DNA of 64,000 nucleotides, from positions 558,001 through 622,000 of the forward strand of contig CAVOGL010000008.1 of assembly GCA_963695415.1 (NCBI GenBank), given 5' to 3'. Under the pieces are notes generated by a model. It saw only the letters and a program-made list of their open reading frames with translations, did no database searches and was not told the DNA's origin. How positions within the stretch are numbered: position 1 is the stretch's first letter; each line of letters begins with the position of its first letter. The DNA is from CAVXWV01 sp963695415. GTDB taxonomy: Bacteria > Chloroflexota > Anaerolineae > Anaerolineales > UBA4823. The translations under genes were made by a program, and so were the position numbers. Positions 52,001-60,491 of this stretch are shown here, piece after piece.

Positions 52001-52177
52001 GAGTCCTTAAGGCAGGCTGCCCTGAACGTAGAACGAGTGCGTTCCGGCATATTTCCCAGCGCCCCAGAAAAACCAATCACGGGCGCTTTCACCTGCCGCA
52101 GCCTGTGTGAATTTGCACCGCTTTGCCGGGTGAGTGCGCAGAGCATCGCCAAAGCGCGCCGGGGAGGTTTTTCATGA
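49001..52177 (+). CDS. addB: AddB-like helicase-nuclease subunit (PD-(D/E)XK)
   Basis: This 1058-residue protein is the AddB partner of AddA in double-strand-break end processing. The N-terminal half is an inactivated helicase-like region (no clear Walker A; FIFGFDQFTPVQIRILKQL matches the UvrD-like core). The C-terminus is a RecB-type nuclease: SRLNRYANCPYGFFAEH, RGSILHSILEHLYQRL, FRVRGLIDRLDKD, then LRVLDYKSGS (catalytic Asp and Lys). The last Cys residues, CRSLCEFAPLC, with the Cys in CPYGF form the expected iron-sulfur staple. The stop overlaps the addA start (ATGA). The complex unwinds and degrades DNA ends and loads RecA. Confidence 0.9.
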   Translation: MSTNLLLSPCTSTALAHMLSEIRKIKRAGTLTPVSILLPTAGVIHDLRSQLGDTIGVQMYQFYRLGHAVLDEAGVPIHEINDTAIRRLLRRILGELHSEGNLTTFAAVREKPGFIEVLLDWVREMKSQGIFPEHYTRFAQRSDDPRDLQLAEIYTRYQIFMQHRNYSDADGLLWVTAEALEENPNLFVSDGPMFIFGFDQFTPVQIRILKQLKKRFSDVNIYLLWDEVRSENSLALVRLQQTRNELLDHIPMEVAVLEREGDTDPNLLHLHEALFETKDQLTANKEHLELVEAPSREAEVRRALLEIKRLLIEGVSPADIAIAAPNPRSYLAIIRTVSAEYGVPIAHEQALMENPAIAALANLLQLSPDFPWQETFEALRSAYIHQSWLSEGQIALLDRLTRERPVTGGIDQWHFAVRPVEVESQNAEDEDLGPPPLVSSLPAEMLHEIGEGLSTFLEHLTPPKTATYREYTWWVQTAVIGLSPNPETPEEESIEAAPTLDMPGCCQESPFRERDLGALRLAIQALRRIAAASETVPMDRDIAWEDYRDELINLLSVMQIPADPLQTQVRFGRIDEGRARLVDYLFVLGLSEGEFPTPPPADVFYARLEREKHPLPLRRYTPADDASLWWQVIGNARQKLTLLRPYVDENGAPWQPSPYWDAVCMCFCNLDIERIPIADHPKHERAASQNELLTALAQYDVKELPESLVDAWKYSQQANDIMLQVMSYQQPREHEGILTNERIIGELSHRYGPEHVWSASRLNRYANCPYGFFAEHILKLEALVDPEEGTDAMQRGSILHSILEHLYQRLADNEVTLITPNLDTILKYLDECCSSIFPSAPQRYGFRPGALWRHEQNELHRMVRTLVTWECVENGETARYQPFILEAGFGIRQDGSPPLEISFEDTHTHFRVRGLIDRLDKDGDGNLRVLDYKSGSTKYSEPDLRKGLALQTPLYALAAERFCIVEGGRVSESHYLHIPTRMTSGSLNFEGQVRDNETVEESLRQAALNVERVRSGIFPSAPEKPITGAFTCRSLCEFAPLCRVSAQSIAKARRGGFS

Positions 52178-55100
52178 ACCCGACTGCAGAGCAACGTACC
52201 GCCATTGAGACCCAGGACAGAGCGCTTATTGTGGAAGCTGGAGCTGGCACTGGCAAGACATGGGTACTCGTACGGCGGTTTATGCACCTGTTGGAAACAC
52301 ATCCGGATTGGCAGCTAGAGAGCGTAACAGCGATTACATTCACCGAGAAAGCTGCACGTGAGATGCGCACGCGCTTACGAACGGCAATCGAAGATAAAGC
52401 CCGCGACAATCCCAAGGCTGCGTACTGGCAAGCACATCGTTTGAATCTGGACCGGTTACAGGTGAGCACAATCCACAGTTTATGTGCAAGGATCCTACGC
52501 GAGAACTCAATCGCAGCTGGAATCGACCCTCGATTTCAGGTTTTGGACGAACAAGAAGCGGATCTGCTGAAAGAACAAGCTGTTCAAGAGACGTTCAAAA
52601 CACTTGAAGAAGAAGATCATGCGGCATTGGAATTGCTGACTTCTCTACGGATCTTCGACCTTCGTGCCGAATTGGAGACCATACTCAGCAAACGGGGCAC
52701 ACTCCGGCAGTTATTCGAAGATCCAGGTGAACCTGAGACGCTGGTAGAACGGTGGAAAACCGGTATCGAGGAAATGCGCCAGGGGCTGTGGCAGGCTCAT
52801 TTACACGAAAACCCCGAAATGCCTGACATATGTGCAGAGATACTGCTTATCCCGATCCAAGATCCGACAGATAAGCTCGCTCCTGCTGTTCAGGCAGCCC
52901 AAAGAGGCGCTGCTGCGGCAGGACAAGGGGATTTCCTTGATGCTGTGAACCAGTGGCTGACGATAAAACGCAGCGGAGGACGCGCGGATAACTGGGGCGG
53001 TGCGGAGAGAAAAACGTACCTTTCCACTGAGCTACTAAAACCTTTGCAAGATGCTGCGAAATCACTTGAAAAAAGAGGGTTCCTACAAGAAATCAGCCAT
53101 ATGGACCTGGCGGCAGCACAACATTTACAGCTTTGGAAATGGCTTTGGGAGCTGCTCGATTCAACTTATACCGAGATCAAGGAATCCCAACAAGCTCTTG
53201 ATTTCGATGACCTTGAGCTGCTCACTGAACATTTACTGCAGCAAACTCCCCGAACAGTACGCTTACAGAATTATCTAAGCAGCATCAACCATCTCATGGT
53301 CGATGAATTCCAGGACACCAACCTGGTTCAGCAGCGTATCGTTTATGCCCTGGCGCCCATCGATGATCCTGGCAAGCTTTTTGTGGTTGGGGACGCCAAA
53401 CAAAGCATCTACCGCTTCCGCCAGGCACAAGTCAGCGTGTTCAGCCATACAGCCAGCGACATCGAAGCGGTTACCGGAAAACCAGCGGAACGACTGAGCA
53501 CTTCCTTCCGAACACACCACAGCCTCGTGCAGGCTGCCAACCACCTGTTCAACCAACTTCTGCTCCCAATGGGCGATGAACATGCGGATTTTGAAGCATC
53601 CCCAGGACCCCTGAAGGCGCAGAGAGACCAGCCTGAATTAACAAGCCCGGTTGAGATGTTGATACTGCCAAAATATGACACACAGGATCAAAGGATAAGC
53701 GCTGAAGATGCGCGGCGTTGGGAAGCACAATGGATCGCCAGGCGGCTGCTGCAGCTCAAGGAGTCGGAATTCCCAACCTGGGATAAACAGATGGGAGCAT
53801 ACAGACCCTTTGAATTCAAGGATGCGGCTGTCCTTTTCCGAGCGACGACGCAAATGCCGCTTTATGAGACTGAGTTCAAAAACGCCGGGCTACCCTACCT
53901 GACCGTCAGCGGTCGAGGCTATTACGACCGATCAGAAGTACAGGATTTGCTCGCGCTTCTAGCTGCATTAGCCAACCCATCCGACAATTTGAACCTGGCT
54001 GCATGTCTTCGTTCACCCCTGTTTTCATTGAATGATGAAACACTTTACCAACTCCGCTGGCATACGCCCGATGGGGCGTTTGCCCCCGCACCAATCTCGA
54101 TGAGGACCGCACTATCCCAACCTGCAAACACAGACCAGGGGGAGTATGTCGCCAGAGCACACGGCATCCTGGAGCACCTTTGGGGATTGGCAGGCAGGGT
54201 CGATGTATGGTCGCTGCTTCGAGCAGCACTGGACGCAACCGGTTATGAAACAACGCTGGCGCTCAACGATGGCGAAACCGGGCGGCAGAGAGCGAATGTC
54301 AACAAATTTCTTTCTCTGGCACGTGAACGCGGCGGGGTAAGTGTTGCGGGGTTCTTGCGCCGAATTCGTGAGCTGAAAGCACGTGAGGCTCGTGAAGGTG
54401 AGGCATTGGGTCGAGAACCCGAAAGCGGCGCGGTGCAGCTTATGTCCATCCACGCATCAAAAGGATTAGAATTTCCTGTGGTAACCGTTGCTGACATGGG
54501 GAGAAAGAAAGGCGGTGGATTTGGTTCGGCATACCTGCTCCATGATCCAGCGTTTGGTCTGGTATGTAAAGTGCGTGATGAATATGGAGACTGGCAAAAA
54601 CCTGCCGGGTATGCCTGGGGGGAATGGCTGGAGGAGCGGATGGAGCAAGCCGAGGATAAACGCTTATTATATGTTGCCAGCACTCGCGCCGCTGACCTGC
54701 TGATATTTTCCGGGCAAGTGGGCAATAAAAACTCCTGGTTGGCGGAGGCGCTGGATGCCTGGAACATTGAAGCAGCTGGAGCAGAGGCTGAGGAGTGTAA
54801 TTGTGGTGAATTTTCAATCCGGTTGTCTCGACCGGCAGAACCAGAGGCTCTGCCGCAGACTGCGGTGCATTCCAGGCGTGAAGCGTTAAGATTAGAAGCT
54901 GTCCCGATTTTGGCGGCGCCACTACCCCTGAGTGCGCATGCCCAACCTGCTGCGATGACCCATTTAGCCCAACTGCTGACCCGGGCAGAGCCTGACTCCC
55001 AGGACCTTCAAACCGCTCTCTGGATTAGCCAACGAGGGGAGAGTTCAACGCGGGCACCGGGTTACCTTATCGGCAATATCCTGCACCGGGTATTGGCTCA

Positions 55101-55590
55101 CTGGGACTGCCTGGGGTATTCAGAAGGAGATTTACTGCGCCTGTTGGAAAATTATGCCCGGCGAGAGGGTGTTTTTAATCACACGCTGGCGGATGCAGTG
55201 CAGCGCTCGTACCAAATGGTCACAAACTTCAAAAAGCATGAAATTTACCTGGAAATACAGCACGCCCGACAACGGTTTCACGAACTGACCGTGTTATTGT
55301 CCGAGGATGTGGGCGTGCTCCATGGCGTGATCGATCTACTCTACCAGGACCAGAGCGGGAACTGGCATTTAATAGACTGGAAAACTGAATGGGCACCGAA
55401 ATCAGAAATCGAAGAGAATGCACAGCAGTACCTTGTCCAGATGGCAGCTTATGCTCGAGCCATTTATAAAAACCTGCATACTCAACCTCGAGCCCAGCTG
55501 TGCTTCCTGAATCCCGCGGTGGAGTTGTATCGTTTTACGGATGAGTCGATTACGAATGCATGGGGTGAGGTGTCGACAGCAATGGGTTGA
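52174..55590 (+). CDS. addA: AddA-like helicase-nuclease subunit (UvrD/RecB type)
   Basis: This 1138-residue protein starts at the ATG overlapping addB, behind GGGGAGG. Motif I is EAGAGTGKTWVLVRR (Walker A), motif Ia TFTEKAAREMR, motif II NHLMVDEFQDTN (Walker B), motif III GDAKQSIYRFRQA, and motifs V/VI SIHASKGLEFPVV and LLYVASTRAADLL. The C-terminal RecB-type nuclease has GNILHRVLAHW and LHGVIDLLYQDQ...HLIDWKTEW (catalytic Asp and Lys), though the final conserved block is short. Both subunits have nuclease motifs, as in AddAB rather than RecBCD. It acts in recombinational repair. Confidence 0.92.
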   Translation: MNPTAEQRTAIETQDRALIVEAGAGTGKTWVLVRRFMHLLETHPDWQLESVTAITFTEKAAREMRTRLRTAIEDKARDNPKAAYWQAHRLNLDRLQVSTIHSLCARILRENSIAAGIDPRFQVLDEQEADLLKEQAVQETFKTLEEEDHAALELLTSLRIFDLRAELETILSKRGTLRQLFEDPGEPETLVERWKTGIEEMRQGLWQAHLHENPEMPDICAEILLIPIQDPTDKLAPAVQAAQRGAAAAGQGDFLDAVNQWLTIKRSGGRADNWGGAERKTYLSTELLKPLQDAAKSLEKRGFLQEISHMDLAAAQHLQLWKWLWELLDSTYTEIKESQQALDFDDLELLTEHLLQQTPRTVRLQNYLSSINHLMVDEFQDTNLVQQRIVYALAPIDDPGKLFVVGDAKQSIYRFRQAQVSVFSHTASDIEAVTGKPAERLSTSFRTHHSLVQAANHLFNQLLLPMGDEHADFEASPGPLKAQRDQPELTSPVEMLILPKYDTQDQRISAEDARRWEAQWIARRLLQLKESEFPTWDKQMGAYRPFEFKDAAVLFRATTQMPLYETEFKNAGLPYLTVSGRGYYDRSEVQDLLALLAALANPSDNLNLAACLRSPLFSLNDETLYQLRWHTPDGAFAPAPISMRTALSQPANTDQGEYVARAHGILEHLWGLAGRVDVWSLLRAALDATGYETTLALNDGETGRQRANVNKFLSLARERGGVSVAGFLRRIRELKAREAREGEALGREPESGAVQLMSIHASKGLEFPVVTVADMGRKKGGGFGSAYLLHDPAFGLVCKVRDEYGDWQKPAGYAWGEWLEERMEQAEDKRLLYVASTRAADLLIFSGQVGNKNSWLAEALDAWNIEAAGAEAEECNCGEFSIRLSRPAEPEALPQTAVHSRREALRLEAVPILAAPLPLSAHAQPAAMTHLAQLLTRAEPDSQDLQTALWISQRGESSTRAPGYLIGNILHRVLAHWDCLGYSEGDLLRLLENYARREGVFNHTLADAVQRSYQMVTNFKKHEIYLEIQHARQRFHELTVLLSEDVGVLHGVIDLLYQDQSGNWHLIDWKTEWAPKSEIEENAQQYLVQMAAYARAIYKNLHTQPRAQLCFLNPAVELYRFTDESITNAWGEVSTAMG

Positions 55591-55655
55591 TTCTTGACAC
55601 AAAGGGCTCGAAGAAAGGAGAAGGGACACGAAGTTTTTTATAAAACCGCGACACG
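55591..55655 (+). repeat. Dispersed repeat A, copy 2 (shortened)
   Basis: This copy begins directly after the addA stop codon: TTCTTGACACAAAGGGCTCG, then GAAGAAAGGAGAAGGGACAC and AAAACCGCGACACGAAG. It ends early, where repeat B begins. Confidence 0.7.
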
Positions 55656-55880
55656 AAGGAAGCCTAAGACATCCGCTCATTGCTGCCTGCACAGGTTCGG
55701 ATTGACCAATGCAACAGGGATCCCTCACTCCGTTCGGGATGACACAGGCGGGGTTGGCACTATGAACGAATTGCGAAGGAAGCCTAAGACATCCGCTCAT
55801 TGCTGCCTGCACAGGTTCGGATTGACCAATGCAATAGGGATCCCTCACTCCGTTCGGGATGACATAGGCGGGGTTGGCAT
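55655..55880 (+). repeat. Repeat B, two tandem copies of about 107 bases (120-base period)
   Basis: CGAAGGAAGCCTAAGACATC starts a unit at 55654 and again at 55774. The units, up to GGGGTTGGCA, differ at only a few positions (for example CAACAGGGA/CAATAGGGA). Each contains CCCTCACTCCGTTCGGGATG, a motif of the kind widely found in intergenic bacterial repeats. A 13-base unique spacer separates them. Confidence 0.88.
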
Positions 55881-55919
55881 CTGTGGTTAAGATTTTCATC
55901 GCCTGACGATCGATAAAAA

Positions 55920-56014
55920 CTTTGACACGGAGCTCAAAGAAAGGAGAAGGGACACAAAGATTTTTATAAAACCGCGAAGAAACAAAGGGCGCGAAGAGAT
56001 CTTTTGTGAAAAGC
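55920..56014 (+). repeat. Dispersed repeat A, copy 3
   Basis: TTTGACACGGAGCTCAAAG, then GGAGAAGGGACACAAAGATT, AACCGCGAAGAAACAAAGGG and CTTTTGTGAAAAGCG match copy 1 along the full length. A short echo (GAGGTTTTGACACGAAGG) follows at about 56046-56063. Confidence 0.75.
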
Positions 56015-56068
56015 GAAATGCAGGATGCCCGATGATGCCGGGGGGAGGTTTTGACACGAAGGTCTTTA

Positions 56069-56167
56069 TGGACGGAAGACCGAGGACGGAAGACCGGGGG
56101 CAGTTGGACGGGGGACTGTTGACCGGGGGTGTGAGGGGAGACGGGGGTCGGATGACGGAGGACCGGG
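56069..56167 (+). other. G-rich strand with five G-tracts
   Basis: G-runs of four or five occur at 56096-56100, 56110-56114, 56125-56129, 56135-56138 and 56143-56147, mixed with GGACGGAAGACCG words. The stretch lies about 100 bases before rnd. Spacings of 4-10 bases could allow a G-quadruplex. Confidence 0.5.
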
Positions 56168-56242
56168 TGGTGTGAGGGGGAGGCAGGTCACGATGAGGAA
56201 AGCGCCCCCGAGGAAGGGGAATTTAAGGCTATAATTTGGAGC

Positions 56243-57421
56243 ATGACTGTCGGAAAACCAACACCGTATACATTGATCACGAAAGCGCCTGAGCTGGATC
56301 GACTGGCCAAGTTATTATCAAAAGAAAACCAAATCGCTGTGGATACGGAGTCGAACAGCCTGTTCGCCTACAAGGAACGGGTGTGCCTGATACAGTTTTC
56401 GACGGAGACGAATGATTACCTGGTGGACCCGCTTGCTCTGAGTGACCTTTCCGCACTGGAGCCTGTGTTCGCAAGCAAGAAGATCGAGAAAATCTTCCAT
56501 GCCGCTGAATATGACCTGATCTGCCTGAAACGAGATTACGGTTTCAGTTTCGACAATATCTTCGACACAATGGTCGCTTCACGCATCCTGGGGAGAAAGG
56601 TGATCGGACTCGGCAGCTTATTAGAGATGGAGTTTGGTGTGGAGGTGAATAAGCGCTTCCAACGCGCCAACTGGGGACAGCGACCGCTGCCGGAAGAGCT
56701 GCTGGATTACGCCAGGTTGGACACCCATTACCTGATCCCTTTGCGCAACCGCCTGTCTGCAGCGCTTGTGGAGAAGAAACGCGATAGTCTGGCAGCGGAG
56801 GATTTCAAGCGCTTGCTGCTGGTCGAAGGGAACAACCACTCCGAAAAAGAGACCCAATGCTGCTGGCAGGTGCGCGGTTCGAACGAGTTAAGCCCGAAAC
56901 AAATGGCTGTGCTCGAGGAGCTGTGCGTTTACCGCCATCAGGCTGCACGACAGAGTGACCGACCATTGTTCAAGGTGATCCAGGACCGCACCCTGGTGGA
57001 TATCGCAGCGAACGCACCTACCAGCCTGAAGGAACTCAGCCAGATCTATGGGATGAGCAGCGGGCAAGTGCGCCGGCACGGGAACCAGCTGCTTCAAGCG
57101 GTGCGGCGCGGCCAACAGGCTGAGCCAATCTTCCCCAGCCGGTCTCCGAGACCTTCGGACGCCTACCTCCAGCGCCTTGAACAGCTGCGCATCTGGCGTA
57201 AAGAGACTGGCGCAAAACTGCACGTACCTTCCGATGTGGTGCTGCCAAAAGACCTGATGGAAATGCTGGCATTAAAAAACCCTCGCAACTGGGAAGCATT
57301 TGCTAACCTGATGGAGGATGTGCCTTACCGGCGGGAGAAATTCGGTGAGCAAATCCTGGCTGCGCTCCCGCCACAGAAGGGCTCGAGGACAACCCGGAGT
57401 AAGGATAAAGACCACTCGTAA
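56243..57421 (+). CDS. rnd: Ribonuclease D
   Basis: This 392-residue 3'-to-5' exoribonuclease is involved in tRNA and stable RNA maturation. The DEDDy exonuclease motifs are IAVDTESNSLF (Exo I: Asp, Glu), FHAAEYDLICLKRDYG (Exo II: Asp), and LLDYARLDTHYLIPL (Exo III: Tyr and Asp). HRDC domains follow (about 215-300: SPKQMAVLEELCVYRHQAA; a second, weaker one at about 305-375). The length is normal. It overlaps nothing; the beta-CASP nuclease gene starts 13 bases later, suggesting a common RNA-processing transcript. Confidence 0.92.
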   Translation: MTVGKPTPYTLITKAPELDRLAKLLSKENQIAVDTESNSLFAYKERVCLIQFSTETNDYLVDPLALSDLSALEPVFASKKIEKIFHAAEYDLICLKRDYGFSFDNIFDTMVASRILGRKVIGLGSLLEMEFGVEVNKRFQRANWGQRPLPEELLDYARLDTHYLIPLRNRLSAALVEKKRDSLAAEDFKRLLLVEGNNHSEKETQCCWQVRGSNELSPKQMAVLEELCVYRHQAARQSDRPLFKVIQDRTLVDIAANAPTSLKELSQIYGMSSGQVRRHGNQLLQAVRRGQQAEPIFPSRSPRPSDAYLQRLEQLRIWRKETGAKLHVPSDVVLPKDLMEMLALKNPRNWEAFANLMEDVPYRREKFGEQILAALPPQKGSRTTRSKDKDHS

Positions 57422-57434
57422 AGAGGAACTGATC

Positions 57435-58832
57435 ATGAAAATCACTTTCCACGGCGCGGCACAAACCGTGACCGGTTCGCAACACCTGATCGAAGTCAAT
57501 GGACACCGCCTGCTGCTTGAGTGCGGGTTGTTCCAGGGGCGACGCAGCGAGACATACGAACGGAACCGCAACTTCCCATACCCGGTTCAGAAGTTGGACG
57601 CGGTTATCTTGAGCCATGCACATATCGACCACAGCGGCAACCTGCCCAACCTGGTGAAGCAAGGATATGATGGACCGATCTATGCCACAGATGCCACAGC
57701 GCACCTGGCAAACGTGATGCTGTTGGATTCGGGGCACATCCAGGAGACGGATGTGGAATACGTCAACAAGAAACGCAGGCGGCGAGGGGAGCCACCTGTG
57801 GAGCCGCTCTACACACTGGAAGATGCAGGACACGTGGGGCAGCGCTTCGTGAAAGTTGCCTACAGGGAGCAGTTCGAGCCGGTGCCAGGGGTGACTGCAC
57901 ACCTGGTGGATGCCGGGCACATCCTTGGCTCTGCGGCGGTGGTGCTGGATATCGAGGAGAAGGGTCAGAAACGGCGGGTGTGGTTCTCCGGGGACATCGG
58001 ACGCCCAAGGCTGCCGCTGGTGAGGGATCCTGTACTGCCTGAAGAGGCAGACATCCTGATCATGGAATGCACCTACGGGGATAAACCACACCGCGATCCT
58101 GAGATTGCCTTCGAGGAGATGAAGGTGGTGGTGAAGAAAACGGTGGAGCGGGGAGGGAAGGTGATCGTACCCGCATTTGCGGTGGGGCGGACGCAGGAAA
58201 TTGTCTACAACCTGCACCAGATGATTGACAACGGTGATATCCCGAGTGTGCCGGTGTTCGTCGACAGCCCCCTGGCGGTGAATGTGACCAACATATTCCG
58301 GAGACACCCCGAATGTTTCGATAAGGAAACGCATGAGTTTATCGCCCAGGACCCGCACGGCGCGGCGCTGGGATTTGACCGCCTGACGTATACACGCTCG
58401 GTGGAGGAATCGAAGAGCCTGAACACACGTAAAGACCCGATGGTGATTATCTCGGCATCAGGGATGGCTGAGAACGGGCGCATCCTGCACCACCTGCGCA
58501 ATAATATTGAGAACCCGAAGAACACGGTGATGATCGTCTCGTGGCAGGCGCCATATACTCTGGGGCGCAGGCTGGTGGAGAAACAGGAGAGGGTGCGTAT
58601 CTTTGGGGAGGAATACCGGCTGAGGGCGGAGGTGGCGACGATCGGCGGTCTTTCGGCACACGCGGGGCAGGGGTTCCTGCTGGATTATGCTGAGGCGGTG
58701 CGAGGGTCGGTGAAGGAAACGGCGCTGGTGCACGGGGAAGAACGGGCGGCGAGCGCGCTGCAGGAGAAGATGGAGGAGAGAGGGCTGGTGAGGGGAATTT
58801 TCCCGGCGAGGGGGGATAGTCTGGATGGTTGA
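57435..58832 (+). CDS. Beta-CASP family metallo-beta-lactamase-fold RNA nuclease
   Basis: This 465-residue protein starts at ATG 57435, with AGAGGA upstream; a longer frame from 57318 overlaps rnd and lacks homology. Zinc motifs are SHAHIDHSGNLP (HxHxDH), DAGHILGSA and the Asp in FSGDIGR. The beta-CASP motifs are MECTYGD(K), VPAFAVGRTQEIVYNL, ISASGMAENGRILHHL and the last His in GLSAHAGQ. This is the YsiA/CPSF73-like group that cuts RNA. It is cytoplasmic. Genes of this type next to rnd suggest combined RNA turnover. Confidence 0.9.
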   Translation: MKITFHGAAQTVTGSQHLIEVNGHRLLLECGLFQGRRSETYERNRNFPYPVQKLDAVILSHAHIDHSGNLPNLVKQGYDGPIYATDATAHLANVMLLDSGHIQETDVEYVNKKRRRRGEPPVEPLYTLEDAGHVGQRFVKVAYREQFEPVPGVTAHLVDAGHILGSAAVVLDIEEKGQKRRVWFSGDIGRPRLPLVRDPVLPEEADILIMECTYGDKPHRDPEIAFEEMKVVVKKTVERGGKVIVPAFAVGRTQEIVYNLHQMIDNGDIPSVPVFVDSPLAVNVTNIFRRHPECFDKETHEFIAQDPHGAALGFDRLTYTRSVEESKSLNTRKDPMVIISASGMAENGRILHHLRNNIENPKNTVMIVSWQAPYTLGRRLVEKQERVRIFGEEYRLRAEVATIGGLSAHAGQGFLLDYAEAVRGSVKETALVHGEERAASALQEKMEERGLVRGIFPARGDSLDG

Positions 58833-58915
58833 TTGAGCGGGTTGGCAACCCGCTTTACGATGGATGTCGCTGAGGAAAACCCTTGGGGTTGGAATTTGGG
58901 TCGGGGAAATGATCG

Positions 58916-60469
58916 TCAGCCGATGGAGATGGTGGAGTAGAAGACGAGGGTCTGGAAGAGGGTGGCGGCACAGATGATGAAGAAGTTAGTTGTGGACCAT
59001 ACAGGGACTCTCACCTGACCTGAGAGAATGAGCAGGGGGTAGAAATATGCCAGGGCTCTGGCTGTTTCGCCACGCCAGATACCGCTCAAAAATAATATCA
59101 CCAGCGCCAGAAATACTGCGAGCAAGAATACGTCCCCTGATTTTACGGTTCCGGTTCCAGATTTTTGCTGCTGGTTGTTTTGCTTGGGGATGACCCGGCG
59201 GCGAAAGATGCGGCAGGCTGAAACGAAGACCATGACGGCGGCAGGGGTGCCCAGGAAGAGGAACAGGTCGTAGGGGTTGTAAAACAGCCAGGCAAAATAA
59301 CTGCGCGAGGCGGGGACTGCCTGATGTGTGGAGATGCTCTGCAGGAGGATGGAAATAGGGTTCACCCAGGCGAGCACCCAAACGATGGATATGCCGGCAA
59401 GAACGCTGACGAGGGGAAATGCCTGGTTTTTTACACTGCTGCTAAAAGTTGACCGGCTTGCATCCTGCCAAAGAGACCAGAGCCAAAGCAACAAAGCTAT
59501 AAACAAAAGCGGCAGGAGGCTGAAGGACATGAAAATCCCGAGCGACAGGCATATGCCTGAGAGAAACAAACGCAAGGGAGAACGCTTGATGAGACCGTCG
59601 TAAAAGAGCCATAGGGATGTAATGGCAAGAAAGATGTAAACCTGGTCTATGGTCGGGACCAGCATGGTCAAGATGGGCATGAAGAAATACAGCAGGGCAG
59701 CCTGCCGGGCGCGCTGGTGACCCAACAATAAGCTGCCCAAGAAGTACAGCGGGATCAGGGCAAGCGCAGAGAGCGCCACAACGGTAAAACCTGCCAAGGC
59801 GGCAGCTACGAAATATGGAGCGGAGGTTTTCACCGCAATCCACTGCGGCGCTACGGCGCTCAGTTGTGCACCGATGTCTTCGGATACTGCCATGGGAAGC
59901 AAGGATGTGAGTTTATGAAACACCCAATAAAAGACGATGTTCCCGGGCGGGTGGGTGGACAGCTTGGAGGAGAGAGAGGTCATCTCAGCCGAGTAGGTGT
60001 GTAGAAATACGCTGAGGTCGGTTATCGAACCGGCAGTATTGAAATATTCGCCGGAATGATCCTTGAGCGTGCGGAAGAGGATCTCGGTATGCGCGTTGCG
60101 GTTATTCGACAGGTGGACTGCGAGGATAAAACTGGCGCTGAGCAGAGAGAGGACAAGAATGTGGCTGATTTTAAGCGTCTGTAAATCCCGCGTGCGGTAC
60201 CACCAGAGAACTATCAGAACGATGACGACCAGAAGCAGCAACGAAGGGAGCGCCGAGAACGAAGAGAGCTTGTAGGGCCAGCGCCATTCGGGAGGCCATT
60301 CCCCGGGACCGCGCAGGAAAGGGGTGAGATCAAAACGAACTGCCAGGGTGACCAGCAAGGTGGGCAGCACAAACCACAGGATGACCTGATGAGTACGTTG
60401 AAGCCTGTCCGGGAGACTGGCTGGAGCGGTCGGAGGGACCTGCCGGTTGATGTCGGTGTGCGAACTCAT
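58916..60469 (-). CDS. Polytopic membrane protein, GT-C glycosyltransferase-like
   Basis: This is a protein of about 517 residues from ATG 60469. A longer frame reaches 60796 but overlaps the upstream gene in another frame. Eleven or twelve membrane helices alternate with loops. The first external region contains KLSTHPPGNIVFYWVFHKL; the HPPG motif is found in ArnT/PMT-like and other GT-C proteins. Near helix 7, VPTIDQVYIFLAITSLWLFYDG follows. The lipid-linked sugar donor is not predictable. It lies 22 bases after a related membrane protein gene on the same strand. Confidence 0.78.
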   Translation of the reverse strand: MSSHTDINRQVPPTAPASLPDRLQRTHQVILWFVLPTLLVTLAVRFDLTPFLRGPGEWPPEWRWPYKLSSFSALPSLLLLVVIVLIVLWWYRTRDLQTLKISHILVLSLLSASFILAVHLSNNRNAHTEILFRTLKDHSGEYFNTAGSITDLSVFLHTYSAEMTSLSSKLSTHPPGNIVFYWVFHKLTSLLPMAVSEDIGAQLSAVAPQWIAVKTSAPYFVAAALAGFTVVALSALALIPLYFLGSLLLGHQRARQAALLYFFMPILTMLVPTIDQVYIFLAITSLWLFYDGLIKRSPLRLFLSGICLSLGIFMSFSLLPLLFIALLLWLWSLWQDASRSTFSSSVKNQAFPLVSVLAGISIVWVLAWVNPISILLQSISTHQAVPASRSYFAWLFYNPYDLFLFLGTPAAVMVFVSACRIFRRRVIPKQNNQQQKSGTGTVKSGDVFLLAVFLALVILFLSGIWRGETARALAYFYPLLILSGQVRVPVWSTTNFFIICAATLFQTLVFYSTISIG

Positions 60470-60491
60470 CTTCAAAGGACTCCAGGGAAGC

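Larger units (their letters stand above)
55591..56242. other. Repeat-rich intergenic region, 652 bases
   Basis: No gene is supported. From left to right it holds repeat A copy 2, two tandem copies of repeat B, repeat A copy 3, and a G-rich stretch before rnd. Short frames here arise from the repeats. Confidence 0.7.

Noticed and set aside
55655..55880. CRISPR array
   Set aside because: Only two units of about 107 bases with a 13-base spacer, and no cas genes nearby.
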